Positions 35,141 to 43,566 of a stretch of DNA of 59,682 nt are shown in pieces (position 1 is the stretch's first letter; each line of letters starts with the position of its first letter). Source of the stretch: Candidatus Woesearchaeota archaeon (lineage in GTDB: Archaea; Nanobdellota; Nanobdellia; Woesearchaeales; GW2011-AR4). The stretch covers positions 1 to 59,682 of the forward strand of contig JACPBQ010000007.1 in NCBI GenBank assembly GCA_016180235.1, in the 5' to 3' direction. A model generated the notes under the pieces. That model saw only the letters and a program-made list of their open reading frames with translations, searched no databases and had not been told where the DNA came from. A program made the translations under genes and the position numbers.

Positions 35141-35635
35141 TTATTCCCTAAGATGCATTAATTTGGTGATATAAACGGCAACCTGACTTGGGACTAAGCT
35201 TTTCCATTCTTCTTTATTTTTTATTTTTTCCCTTATTATAGTCCCATCTATTCCTGTGATAGATTTTATCCTCCTTATGGTGTATTTTTCTTTTAGGCAT
35301 CTTTCCACCCACTTCTCCCCGAAAGTATTCTTGTCGCTCATATACACGACATCGAACTTTGGCAATAAAGTCTCCAATTCTTCAACCCACTTGCTGTCAT
35401 CCTCGTTGTCAGGCACCGGAAAAATGGTATAATCGCCTATTTCATTTGCAGGCAAAGCCAAGTCTATCATCTCAATCCTTTCCTTGACAGAAAAAGGGTT
35501 TTCATTCCTGTCCGCTTTGTCGTTATAAGCCACGCCGATAACTATCTTATCTGCCTCTTTTAGCGCTTCCTTGATTACGTACAGATGGCCGTTATGGAAC
35601 GGCTGGAACCTTCCCAGGAATAAGGCTGTGGTCAT
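35141..35635 (-). CDS. nadM: Nicotinamide-nucleotide adenylyltransferase (archaeal NadM type)
   Basis: 164 residues. Nucleotidyltransferase fold with GRFQPFHNGH at 8-17, which binds ATP phosphates, and the C-terminal signature ITGIDGTIIREKI (ISGTxIR-like). Joins NMN and ATP to make NAD. Length and motifs match the archaeal enzyme. Convergent with dnaJ, stops 3 nt apart. Confidence 0.92.
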   Translation of the reverse strand: MTTALFLGRFQPFHNGHLYVIKEALKEADKIVIGVAYNDKADRNENPFSVKERIEMIDLALPANEIGDYTIFPVPDNEDDSKWVEELETLLPKFDVVYMSDKNTFGEKWVERCLKEKYTIRRIKSITGIDGTIIREKIKNKEEWKSLVPSQVAVYITKLMHLRE

Positions 35636-35755
35636 GGTAATGCTATTGCCATTTTGTTTATAAATTTTCTCAAAAATAATTTTTTCTTTTTATTATTCCG
35701 AAAGGAATATTTCTGTCAAGAATATTTATTAATAAAAACTTAAAATCAAAAAACT

Positions 35756-36241
35756 ATGGATTATACCATGCAAGCCGCAAGCCAAAGTAGCAAAACAGGA
35801 GTTAATGTTTCTCCCCAATCTATTTTTGTTGATGATCTTTTACGCACTGAGAATCCTACGCAAGTACTCCAAGGAAAATTTGGCGATAACTGGAATCCCC
35901 TGTATAGACAAGGTACTCTTACCGATGAATTGGTAAAATTTGCAAGAGATGTGTGGTTGGAAGTAAACGGCAGAAGAAGCGACCTTTTTAGAGGTTATGT
36001 TGCTCGTAGGGCAGCAGAATTAGGGAAAAAGGCCGAATTTCATGATTATAGTAGCAATGCATTTAAGGGTGTTAGTGATGACGAAAGATTAGAGTTTATT
36101 GCTGAAGCAGATATAGAGGTAGAACCACTTTCCCAAATTCTGGATTTGCTTTCAAGATATATAACTCCAACAGTGCATATGACTCAAGGGGATTTAGCAG
36201 CCTTAGGAAAAAGGCAGATGGAAAGGCGAACTATAAATTAA
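35756..36241 (+). CDS. Hypothetical orphan protein
   Basis: 161 residues. No signal peptide or membrane segment; a mixed helical protein with no recognised motif. Start ATG at 35756 follows a TATA-like AATATTTATTAATAAAA about 25 nt upstream, consistent with a leaderless message. Stands alone between convergent nadM and the PP-loop ligase gene. Confidence 0.5.
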   Translation: MDYTMQAASQSSKTGVNVSPQSIFVDDLLRTENPTQVLQGKFGDNWNPLYRQGTLTDELVKFARDVWLEVNGRRSDLFRGYVARRAAELGKKAEFHDYSSNAFKGVSDDERLEFIAEADIEVEPLSQILDLLSRYITPTVHMTQGDLAALGKRQMERRTIN

Positions 36242-36289
36242 ATGCAAGTGCATAAAGTTTATAAATAGGCTATTTCTTCGAATTTAAAA

Positions 36290-36997
36290 ATGAGAGCAGC
36301 AATAATGTATTCCGGAGGAAAAGACAGCACTTTTGCGATAGACTTGGCTAAAGAGAAGGGATGGGACATAAGATACCTGATTTCCATAAAGCCAACAAGA
36401 AAGGATTGTTATTTGTTCCATTACGCTACTGTTGAGCATACTAAGGAATTAGCTAAAATACTAAAAATTCCGCATATTCTTGAAAAATGCACTGTTGCAG
36501 ATCCGGTAAAAGAGGCATTGATAGTGAAAAATATAGTCAAAAAGATGCAGGCAAAAAACCCCGTCAATGCTGTTATTTTGGGAGGCACCGGACTGCAGGA
36601 AACCCAGCTAAGAAGCATACAGGATGCATTAAGGCCGATGGGCATAGAGGTATTTGCTGCGCATGCAGGGGAAGAGCATGATTTGGTTGTTGAGAGAATG
36701 CTTGACAAAGGCTACGAAATCATGGTTACACAGGTTGCTTCTGATGGATTAATGAGATGGCTCGGAAAGACAATAACAAAGGAAAACTGGCAGGAACTAA
36801 AGGAAGATTCTGTCAACTTTAAGTTCCATATCGGCTTTGAGGGCGGCTATGCCGATACTTTAGTCCTCAATTGCCCCCTGTTTGACAAAAGATTAATCCC
36901 GGAAAAAGTTAAGAAAGTTGTTGAAGACGAATACTGCGGGCATGTTGAGATTAAGAAATTAAGGGTTGTGGACAAAAAGGCTGAAATTCTTAACTAA
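36290..36997 (+). CDS. PP-loop ATP-binding protein of the diphthine-ammonia ligase family
   Basis: 235 residues. PP-loop motif YSGGKDST at 7-14, and the second family segment FHIGFEGGYADTLVLNCPLF (about 183-202), which corresponds to the GEGGE-T block of DUF71/Dph6. Dph6 amidates diphthine on elongation factor 2 using ATP and ammonia. In this copy the usual Glu is replaced within EGGYADT, so substrate use may vary. Overlaps by 4 nt with the convergent gene at 36994. Confidence 0.82.
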   Translation: MRAAIMYSGGKDSTFAIDLAKEKGWDIRYLISIKPTRKDCYLFHYATVEHTKELAKILKIPHILEKCTVADPVKEALIVKNIVKKMQAKNPVNAVILGGTGLQETQLRSIQDALRPMGIEVFAAHAGEEHDLVVERMLDKGYEIMVTQVASDGLMRWLGKTITKENWQELKEDSVNFKFHIGFEGGYADTLVLNCPLFDKRLIPEKVKKVVEDEYCGHVEIKKLRVVDKKAEILN

Positions 36998-37497
36998 CGG
37001 AAATATTGCTTGACCAGTTTTGCGTCATTAGGCCTTGGGCTGTATATTGTAAAGCCCCTGCCTGATTCAGCCTGGCCAAAAATACCCAATGGATCCCCGC
37101 AAAGCTCATTAAGCCTGGTTTCTATATCCTTCTTTGTCAAAATGTTTGGAGCTCCATTTTCTTTATTTTGTCCGATAACTCTTGTGATATCCCCTTTTTG
37201 GAGAGTTTGAAAAATATACAATCCCTGAATCAGTATCTCAAATTCAGCTGCATCCTTCAAAGGGACGGAGCTGGCATATGTGCCTTCATCAAGAAATACA
37301 ATATAATCGCAGATGCCATCAAAATCATTATTGCGCCTTGCAAAGTAAAATCCTTTATCTTCAAAGGTTATTGCCTTCAAAGAATCTTTAATTTCCGAGA
37401 TTCCCGCATTATCCTTCAATCTTTCAATTATTTCAATATAAAATGTAGAATGAGTTCTAGATTTTCCAATCTTCGGTGTTATTTTTTTATCAGGCAT
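36994..37497 (-). CDS. Hypothetical protein, paralogue of the next gene
   Basis: 167 residues, soluble. The middle part, with DYIVFLDEGTYASSVPLKDAAEFE (located about 64-87), aligns with DYIILDDPTYCVTLPKDFAEGFE of the gene at 37568-38095, so both come from one domain family. The C-terminal halves differ. Function unknown. Confidence 0.5.
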   Translation of the reverse strand: MPDKKITPKIGKSRTHSTFYIEIIERLKDNAGISEIKDSLKAITFEDKGFYFARRNNDFDGICDYIVFLDEGTYASSVPLKDAAEFEILIQGLYIFQTLQKGDITRVIGQNKENGAPNILTKKDIETRLNELCGDPLGIFGQAESGRGFTIYSPRPNDAKLVKQYFR

Positions 37498-37567
37498 CTA
37501 TAATCCCATTAGTTTTGATGGCTTATAAATTTTCTCTTTATAACCAACTCAATCTATGAATTGAATT

Positions 37568-38095
37568 TTAAGGAGCTAATAATAAATCATTTATTAGCGG
37601 ATAATCAAGATGTTTTTTGCCTTCCTTTCCATAATCACTTATAATCGAATTAAACTGATTTATTGCTTTATTAAAATTTTTGAACTCAAAGTAACCTGCA
37701 ATTTTACGGGCAAAACCCGCAGCTACTAATCCTATTAAAAAACTTGATATTATCAAAGTTTGGAAATTAGTTCCCAGTTTTTCACTGAAATAGGCTCCGG
37801 CCATAGCACTACCCATTCCGCTTAAAATCGATGCTAAATATGGAGCAAATCCTCCGAAACCAGCCCTATATCTCCTATAACACTTTTCAAAACCTTCAGC
37901 AAAATCTTTTGGTAGAGTAACACAATAAGTTGGATCATCTAATATTATATAATCTATTACCTCTTTTTCCCTTTTTATTCTTTTTAGAAGAAAACCATCA
38001 AATAAGAAACCATGTTTCCTAAGCACACTAACAACACCATCTTCATTTCCTTCCTCGCACAATCTTTCCAAATCAGAATAAACTGGTTCTCTCAT
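37568..38095 (-). CDS. Hypothetical two-helix membrane protein, paralogue of the previous gene
   Basis: 175 residues. Shares the DYI-LD-TY-LPKD-AE-FE pattern (about 48-70) with the neighbour at 36994-37497. After this domain come two hydrophobic segments (about 83-101 and 111-130), then a charged tail. The paralogue lacks these helices, suggesting a soluble and a membrane version of one module. Function unknown. Confidence 0.5.
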   Translation of the reverse strand: MREPVYSDLERLCEEGNEDGVVSVLRKHGFLFDGFLLKRIKREKEVIDYIILDDPTYCVTLPKDFAEGFEKCYRRYRAGFGGFAPYLASILSGMGSAMAGAYFSEKLGTNFQTLIISSFLIGLVAAGFARKIAGYFEFKNFNKAINQFNSIISDYGKEGKKHLDYPLINDLLLAP

Positions 38096-38166
38096 TTTAA
38101 CTTAGGGCTTTCATAAATATTTGGCTTAAGGATTTATAACTTTTGTGCATCTTAACAACTTCTGTG

Positions 38167-38475
38167 TTAAGGTTTATATGCCATGGTGGGGTTTTTGGTC
38201 CTGCACTCCCATGGCCTTAAAAAATCAGGCAAATAAGCATCTACAAAGTTTGAGGCAGAACCTGTATTTTGTTTATCAGCGCCAAAGCAATAGCCAGGCC
38301 TGACGCTTGCATCTGAATAAACCCCTTTGAAGTTATTCTCCAAAAGACTTGATGCATGCTCAATCTGCAAAGGTCCGACCGGGAATATCTGCAAGCCAAA
38401 TAATACTGTTATTGCCGAAGCTGTCAATTTCACATTTTTCATAGGTGTTGGCTCATTCATATGCATGAAAAACAT
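38167..38475 (-). CDS. Small, possibly secreted protein
   Basis: Up to 102 residues. The hydrophobic segment KLTASAITVLFGLQIFPVG looks like a signal peptide if translation begins at the internal MKNVKL (about residue 12). Several ATG codons precede it (38475, 38466, 38460), so the start is unsettled. Two Cys residues in the mature part. No family recognised. Confidence 0.4.
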   Translation of the reverse strand: MFFMHMNEPTPMKNVKLTASAITVLFGLQIFPVGPLQIEHASSLLENNFKGVYSDASVRPGYCFGADKQNTGSASNFVDAYLPDFLRPWECRTKNPTMAYKP

Positions 38476-38522
38476 TATCTTGTTTTTAAATGTTTAGTTT
38501 TTTAACTACTACAGAATAATGA

Positions 38523-38927
38523 CTAACTTTGAAGCTTGGAGGATTTGTAAATGTCTTCCCTATACGGCTTTGCCCTGACAATCCCAGCTTTGATTTTCCT
38601 TTTTTTGAGTTCTGTTCTTAATTTCTCTTCATCAATGGTCTTCTGGTCGTATCCCAGGCAGATAACATCAGGATTGTATTCCTCCAGTACTTCAAGAATG
38701 TCATCTTTATTGCCCAAGACAGCCTCATCGGCAATATTTAGTTTTTTTATATTTTCTAATCTCTGGTTTTCGTTGTTTTTGGGCTTTTTGCCCTTGAATT
38801 TTTCAATATTTCTGTCTCTGGCAACTATGACTATAAGATAATTCCCAAAGCTTTTGGCTTCCTTAAGATAACGCAAGTGCCCTTTGTGCAGAATGTCAAA
38901 GCTTCCAAAAGCCATTGAGGTTTTCAT
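38523..38927 (-). CDS. Cytidylyltransferase-like protein (FAD synthetase/GCT family)
   Basis: 134 residues. Nucleotidyltransferase motif FGSFDILHKGHLRYLKEAK at 7-25 and the C-terminal KPYREDIYKSSKL. Length and pattern match archaeal FAD synthetase RibL and glycerol-3-phosphate cytidylyltransferases. RibL would transfer AMP from ATP to FMN. The two functions cannot be separated by eye. Confidence 0.78.
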   Translation of the reverse strand: MKTSMAFGSFDILHKGHLRYLKEAKSFGNYLIVIVARDRNIEKFKGKKPKNNENQRLENIKKLNIADEAVLGNKDDILEVLEEYNPDVICLGYDQKTIDEEKLRTELKKRKIKAGIVRAKPYREDIYKSSKLQS

Positions 38928-38995
38928 AATAAAAAGAACTTAAGAGCATTATAAAAATATTTGCAATAAAGGCCAATTTGGGATTATAATAAGTC

Positions 38996-39034
38996 TCCGA
39001 GACGAGGCGATATGCTCAGAGAGCGAGTCTCGGA
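38996..39034 (-). terminator. Hairpin downstream of the thermosome gene
   Basis: TCCGAGAC (38996-39003) and GTCTCGGA (39027-39034) are perfect complements around a 23-nt loop. The element lies about 50 nt past the thermosome stop codon on the minus strand and before the next gene. Likely transcript end or RNA-stabilising stem. Confidence 0.45.
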
Positions 39035-39081
39035 CTATTTTTCGGCAATAATAAAAAATATAAAAATCAAAGAAAGGGTTG

Positions 39082-40710
39082 TTAATAATCCATACCGCCC
39101 ATTCCTGGCATTCCGCCGGGAGGCATTTGCGGCATCTTGTCGCCTTTTCCTGAGGATGCAATCACATCATCAATCCTCAAGACCATTACCGCAACTTCAG
39201 ACGCGCTTGAGACTGCCTGGGTTTTTATCTTCAAAGGCTCAATTACGCCTTTCTTCCATGCGTCCATCACCTTCCCGCTAAAGACATCTATGCCTGCCCA
39301 TTTCTGCTTCTTGGAGTGCGCAGCTTTAAGGTCTGTCATCGTGTCTATAGGATCAAGGCCTGCATTCTCGACCAAAGTCCTTGGTATGACTTCCATTGCA
39401 TCCGCAAAAGCCTGAACAGCCAGTTGCTCCCTGCCTGAAAGTGTTTCTGCATATTTTCTCATCTGCATTGCCAGTTCTGTTTCCGGAGCTCCTGCTCCAG
39501 CAACAACCATTCCGTCTTTTAATGCAGCGGTAACATCACCCACAGCATCTGTAACTGCCCTCTCTATCTCATTTGTAACATGCTCTGTTCCGCCCCTGAT
39601 AAGCAAAGTAACAGCTTTTGGGTTCTTGCAGTCCATTATGTAGGTATATTCCTCATCCCCTACTTTTCTTTCCTCAACGGTCCCTGCAAAACCCAGATCT
39701 TCATTGCTTAAGTCTTTAAGATTAGTCACTATTTTTGCTCCTGTAGCTTTTCCAATCTTTTTCATGTCGCTTTCAGAAATCCTTCTTACTGCGTAAATTC
39801 CCTTCTTTGCGAAAAAATGCACTGCAACATCATCCACTCCTTTCTGGCAAAGCATGACATTAGCGCCTGCTCCTGCAACCTTGTCAACCATGTCCCTGAG
39901 CATTTTCTCTTCCTGGTCAAGGAATGCCTGCAGCTGCTCGGGATTGTCAATCTCTATCTTAGCCTCAAACTCAGTCTTCTTTATCTCAATTTCCCTGTCG
40001 ATTAGCGCGATTTTGGCGTTTTTAACGACTCTTGGCATGTTTGGGCTTAATCTTTCCTTGTCTATGACAATGCCCTTGATTAATTCTGATTCATCTACGC
40101 TGCCTCCGGTCCTTTTCTCTATCTTTATATTTTCCTTGTCAACATAGGAATCCTCCTCGACCATCTTTACAGCCTTTACAGCCAAAGCTGCCAAGGTCTC
40201 TTTTGAGTATTCTGCGCCTTTTCCGGTCATTGCCGTCTGCGCTATTTTTTTCAAAACCTCATCGTTGTCCGCAGTTATCTTTTCAGCCATCTCGTTCAAT
40301 ATCTCCTGGGCTTTTGTTTCTGCCAGCCTGTATCCTCTTGATATCACTGCAGGATGAACTTCCTTGTCCAGTAACTCTTCGGCATTTTTCAATAATTCTC
40401 CGGCCAAAACAACTGCTGTTGTGGTTCCGTCCCCAATCTCATTTTCCTGGGTTTTTGCAACCTCCACAATCATCTTTGCTGCCGGGTGCTCTATGTTCAT
40501 TTCCTCCAGAATTGTGACGCCGTCATTTGTTACCGTGACATCGCCCAAAGAATCAACAATCATCTTGTCCATTCCTTTTGGCCCTAAAGTAGTCCTGACT
40601 GTCTCTGCAACTAGTTTAGCTGCCATGATGTTGTTCCTTTGCGCATCTCTCCCCAAAGTCCTTTGCGTTCCTTCCGGAAGTATAAATATCGGTTGTATGT
40701 TCTGTGCCAT
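39082..40710 (-). CDS. thsA: Thermosome subunit (group II chaperonin)
   Basis: 542 residues, the usual size. ATP-binding motifs GPKGMDKMI near 43-51 and [15 protein letters not shown] near 93-107, [12 protein letters not shown] region, GGGT-type segment near 390 (here [13 protein letters not shown]) and a Gly/Met-rich C-terminal tail (MPGMGGMDY). Folds proteins in an ATP-driven double ring. TATA box CTTTATATATAA lies on the minus strand about 80 nt before the start, with a GGAGGGAAAT ribosome-binding site. Confidence 0.97.
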   Translation of the reverse strand: MAQNIQPIFILPEGTQRTLGRDAQRNNIMAAKLVAETVRTTLGPKGMDKMIVDSLGDVTVTNDGVTILEEMNIEHPAAKMIVEVAKTQENEIGDGTTTAVVLAGELLKNAEELLDKEVHPAVISRGYRLAETKAQEILNEMAEKITADNDEVLKKIAQTAMTGKGAEYSKETLAALAVKAVKMVEEDSYVDKENIKIEKRTGGSVDESELIKGIVIDKERLSPNMPRVVKNAKIALIDREIEIKKTEFEAKIEIDNPEQLQAFLDQEEKMLRDMVDKVAGAGANVMLCQKGVDDVAVHFFAKKGIYAVRRISESDMKKIGKATGAKIVTNLKDLSNEDLGFAGTVEERKVGDEEYTYIMDCKNPKAVTLLIRGGTEHVTNEIERAVTDAVGDVTAALKDGMVVAGAGAPETELAMQMRKYAETLSGREQLAVQAFADAMEVIPRTLVENAGLDPIDTMTDLKAAHSKKQKWAGIDVFSGKVMDAWKKGVIEPLKIKTQAVSSASEVAVMVLRIDDVIASSGKGDKMPQMPPGGMPGMGGMDY

Positions 40711-40914
40711 TTTTAATTTCCCTCCACGATTTTTTATTAAAATTCAGGTTTTTATCAAAATTCTAGAAAAAGTAAATAAGCAGTTATATATAAAGGTTTG
40801 TGTTTTTGTGTGTTTTGTGTTTTTGTGGCTTTGCACACAAATCAGCCTTCCCGGGAGATTTCCGCAATGGCTGTTTGTTTTGAGAAATCTTTAAATACTC
40901 TTTTGCAGATAATT

Positions 40915-41295
40915 ATGGCTAAGGGGGTGTATTGGTTGCCTTTTTTGAAAAAGGATGTAAATATGGGTTTATTGTTTATAGTCCTTTTAGCTGTTATCAT
41001 GTTCGTTTTCTCAAGCGTTTTTTACAATAAGAGCATAAACGGCATGCAGGAAGACTATGGCAAGAAAGTCGAAAACCTGCAGGAAATCGAGAAAAGGCTC
41101 ATGGCAAAAGAGGAAAGAATCAATGAGCTTCTGAAGTCAAAAGACCTCATGGAGAAAGACAAGGAAATCCTCGAGAAAAGCTACCTTGAAATAGAGAGCG
41201 AGAATCAGGATTTAAGGAACAGGGTTACAACAAGCTTCACTTCTTTCCAGAAAGCATTGTGTAAGAAAACCGGCAATGTAGAGTGCTTGGGATAA
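40915..41295 (+). CDS. Membrane-anchored coiled-coil protein
   Basis: 126 residues from the ATG at 40915. One membrane helix (about 18-38, GLLFIVLLAVIMFVFSSVFY), then a long coiled coil (about 45-105) rich in Glu and Lys. Start chosen because CTTTAAATAC lies about 25 nt upstream, giving a leaderless message; the frame is open further upstream but has no promoter fit. Convergent with the next gene with no gap. A membrane tether or spacer protein; partner unknown. Confidence 0.6.
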   Translation: MAKGVYWLPFLKKDVNMGLLFIVLLAVIMFVFSSVFYNKSINGMQEDYGKKVENLQEIEKRLMAKEERINELLKSKDLMEKDKEILEKSYLEIESENQDLRNRVTTSFTSFQKALCKKTGNVECLG

Positions 41296-41643
41296 TCACT
41301 GGAACAAAGGCCCGATATCAATATAGACAGAATAATCGCTTATCTTGTCTCCTTTCATCCGGAAAATATTGGCAAACGGCAATGTAATCTCGCTGTCATC
41401 CTTCTTTGTGTAAGTAACTTCCCCATGGCATATTACTGCATCTTCAACTTCCCAAGTATTTATTATTTTGTGGCTCAGTCCCTTAATCAAGCCGAAAAAA
41501 TCACTGACAGCCTTTTTTATGGCCTCTTTCCCAACCGCAGCATCGGCATTGCCGAACTTAAAAGAAGCATCATCAGTCAAAAAACCAAGAAACTTCTCTG
41601 TATCCATCGCATCTATGCTTGCAAACAAAGTTTTAACATCCAT
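41296..41643 (-). CDS. SnoaL/NTF2-like protein
   Basis: 115 residues from the ATG at 41643. The cone-shaped NTF2 fold is suggested by MDVKTLFASIDAMDTEKFLGFLTDDASFKFGNADAAVGKEAI at the start (located 1-42), central FFGLIKGLSHKIINTWE and C-terminal LPFANIFRMKGDKISDYSVYID. Such proteins are small ligand-binding or isomerase-like proteins. Substrate unknown. Confidence 0.75.
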   Translation of the reverse strand: MDVKTLFASIDAMDTEKFLGFLTDDASFKFGNADAAVGKEAIKKAVSDFFGLIKGLSHKIINTWEVEDAVICHGEVTYTKKDDSEITLPFANIFRMKGDKISDYSVYIDIGPLFQ

Positions 41644-41768
41644 TTTACCAAAAAAAAGGATTTTATTTAAATAATTTGCCTTGGCAGATATAGGCAGTTT
41701 AAAAACAACAAAATATTTATTTAGGGTGGCAATAGCCTGATTTAAAAAATAAATAAGAGGTAAATAGC

Positions 41769-43274
41769 ATGCCTTTAGACACAACAACAACGAAGCTTCT
41801 TGTAACCCTGGCGATAATCATGGTAGGGTATGTTATAGCAAGGCTTGGCAGCCAGCTGATTTTTGCGATAGCAAGAAGGAAAGAGGTAGTAAGCATGGGG
41901 AATGTCCGGCTTGTCAAGCTTTTCAGGTACCTCATCCTTATTGCGGCAATACTTGCAGCTTTGGCATATCTCCAGGTAAGCTTCATAAAAGACACCACGC
42001 TGATAATCAATTTCCTGGCAAATACCTACAGCCTGCTGCCAAATATACTTATTGTAATACTGCTGATAGTGCTCGCGATTGCAATAGTGAACCTGATAAC
42101 CTTCGGTTTAAGGAGAATATTTGACATCTCCGGAATCTCGGAATTCATGCTCGAGCAGAAGAAGGAGCATTTCCTCAACGGCATGCTTATTTTTGTCAGA
42201 ACTGTTCTTTACCTTTTTACCGCATTGTTTTTGCTGAGCCTGTTCGGAGTGGACATCAGCGGAATAACAAGCGCTTTAGGCTGGGTTTTCTACGGCTTAG
42301 CTGCCTTGTTTTTCCTCTACCTGTTTTTCGGCACAAGAACTATGGTAGAAAACCTGATAGCCGGAATTTACCTAAGGATGTCTGGTTCTTTCAAGCTGGG
42401 GCAGAAAGTGAAGGTCGAAGGTGCCGAGGGAAGCATAAAGTCTATATCGAACCAGGGAGTATCGATAAAATCTGATTCCGGCTATATAACATTCATCCCG
42501 AACAGGGAATTTGTCAAAAAGGAGATATCTTTTAAGAATATAGAAACCGACCTGGACACCCTGGAAAAAATAAAAAGCTACTATGTCGAGCAGAAGCCAA
42601 GCTATTGCGGGCCTGCCTGCGCATCCATGATACTGAGGATATTCGGCTACAATGAGCCCCAGTCGAAGATCGGGGAGCTGAGCAAGACAGAAGTTGGTGC
42701 AGGAACAAAGCCTGATGTGCTGATAGGGGTTGTGCAACAGCTTACAAAAGACAAAGTCAAAGGGGCATGGATTAATGTTGAAAGGATAACAAACCTAAAG
42801 GACGAGATAAGGCTCTGGCTCAACCAGGGGGCGTTGATAATAGTCGATTACAAGAAAAGCTTTTTGTTCCCCGAGTCAAACAAGGCGCATTACGCTGTAT
42901 GCGTCGCTGTTGAGGGCGATGAGCTTGTGATCCTGGACCCAAGCGGCAAGAAAGGGGGCGTTTATCTGGCTGATGCTGAAAAAGTGCACAGGGGCATGGA
43001 TACCTACTCTGAGCTTTTAAAAGCAAAAAGGGGCTACATAGTCTTCGCGCCTGAAGGGACAACTGCTTTTTACAGGATTGAAGAAGGGCTCATATATGCA
43101 GACCCGAGCCTATACGAGGACCTTAGCAACAGGCTGAAGAGCGAGCTTTACAAGCTGACTGAAAAAACAGAGCTCCTGGAGACCGTGCTGCCTCTGAGGG
43201 TGAAGGGCTTCATCAGGAAATGGCGCGAGAAGGACAAGATTGCAAGGCTGTGGAAGCCCGCAAACATGCAATAA
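41769..43274 (+). CDS. MscS-like channel fused to a C39-like cysteine protease domain
   Basis: 501 residues. About five membrane helices in the first 190 residues, then a MscS-type pore helix and beta domain (LIAGIYLRMSGSFKLGQKVKVEGAEGSI, located 196-223, with YITFIPNREFVKKEI). From about 268 to 430 a papain-like C39 peptidase domain follows: Gln275 and Cys280 in EQKPSYCGPACASM, His374 in NKAHYAVCV and Asp390 in VILDPS. C39 domains normally trim double-glycine leaders in exporters. A channel fused to this protease is unusual. The last 60 residues are helical. Confidence 0.8.
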   Translation: MPLDTTTTKLLVTLAIIMVGYVIARLGSQLIFAIARRKEVVSMGNVRLVKLFRYLILIAAILAALAYLQVSFIKDTTLIINFLANTYSLLPNILIVILLIVLAIAIVNLITFGLRRIFDISGISEFMLEQKKEHFLNGMLIFVRTVLYLFTALFLLSLFGVDISGITSALGWVFYGLAALFFLYLFFGTRTMVENLIAGIYLRMSGSFKLGQKVKVEGAEGSIKSISNQGVSIKSDSGYITFIPNREFVKKEISFKNIETDLDTLEKIKSYYVEQKPSYCGPACASMILRIFGYNEPQSKIGELSKTEVGAGTKPDVLIGVVQQLTKDKVKGAWINVERITNLKDEIRLWLNQGALIIVDYKKSFLFPESNKAHYAVCVAVEGDELVILDPSGKKGGVYLADAEKVHRGMDTYSELLKAKRGYIVFAPEGTTAFYRIEEGLIYADPSLYEDLSNRLKSELYKLTEKTELLETVLPLRVKGFIRKWREKDKIARLWKPANMQ

Positions 43275-43307
43275 AAAAGGACATTAGTCATTGGACATTT
43301 GTGTCTG

Positions 43308-43509
43308 TCAAAAACCACCCATCAGAGATGGGTGGAATGTTTTGGTAATATATGCAAACATTGAGTGGTTTTTGAGCACACTAAAAAATGCTTTGCATTT
43401 TTGGTGCACCGGAAATTCGTAAGGAATTTCCTAGTGTGCTCGGAAATTTTCATATCGTGAATGGCAATTGGCTTCCAGCCACCAGTTTTAAACTGGTGAA
43501 AAATTTCCG
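43308..43509. other. Nested-palindrome region, structured RNA or mobile-element candidate
   Basis: Three consecutive closing stems, each enclosing smaller hairpins. Stem A TCAAAAACCAC/GTGGTTTTTGA (43308-43318/43365-43375) encloses CCCATC/GATGGG and AATGTTT/AAACATT. Stem B GAGCACACTA/TAGTGTGCTC (43374-43383/43432-43441) encloses AAAAATGC/GCATTTTT and GGAAATTC/GAATTTCC. Stem C GGAAATTTT/AAAATTTCC (43442-43450/43500-43508) encloses ACCAGT/ACTGGT. CCAC at 43315-43318 can pair in two ways. Fills the 292 nt gap between two plus-strand genes, with no frame I would call. Confidence 0.6.
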
Positions 43510-43566
43510 ACATTTTACTGCAATAGGAAATGTTTTTAATTCTTAATATCTTTTTGAATTAAAATA

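Noticed and set aside
43308-43509. CRISPR array
   Set aside because: The repeats are inverted, of different sequence and length, without regular spacers or a direct repeat.
43322-43513. 63-codon frame on the minus strand
   Set aside because: It lies across the palindromes, so it reflects their sequence rather than a gene.
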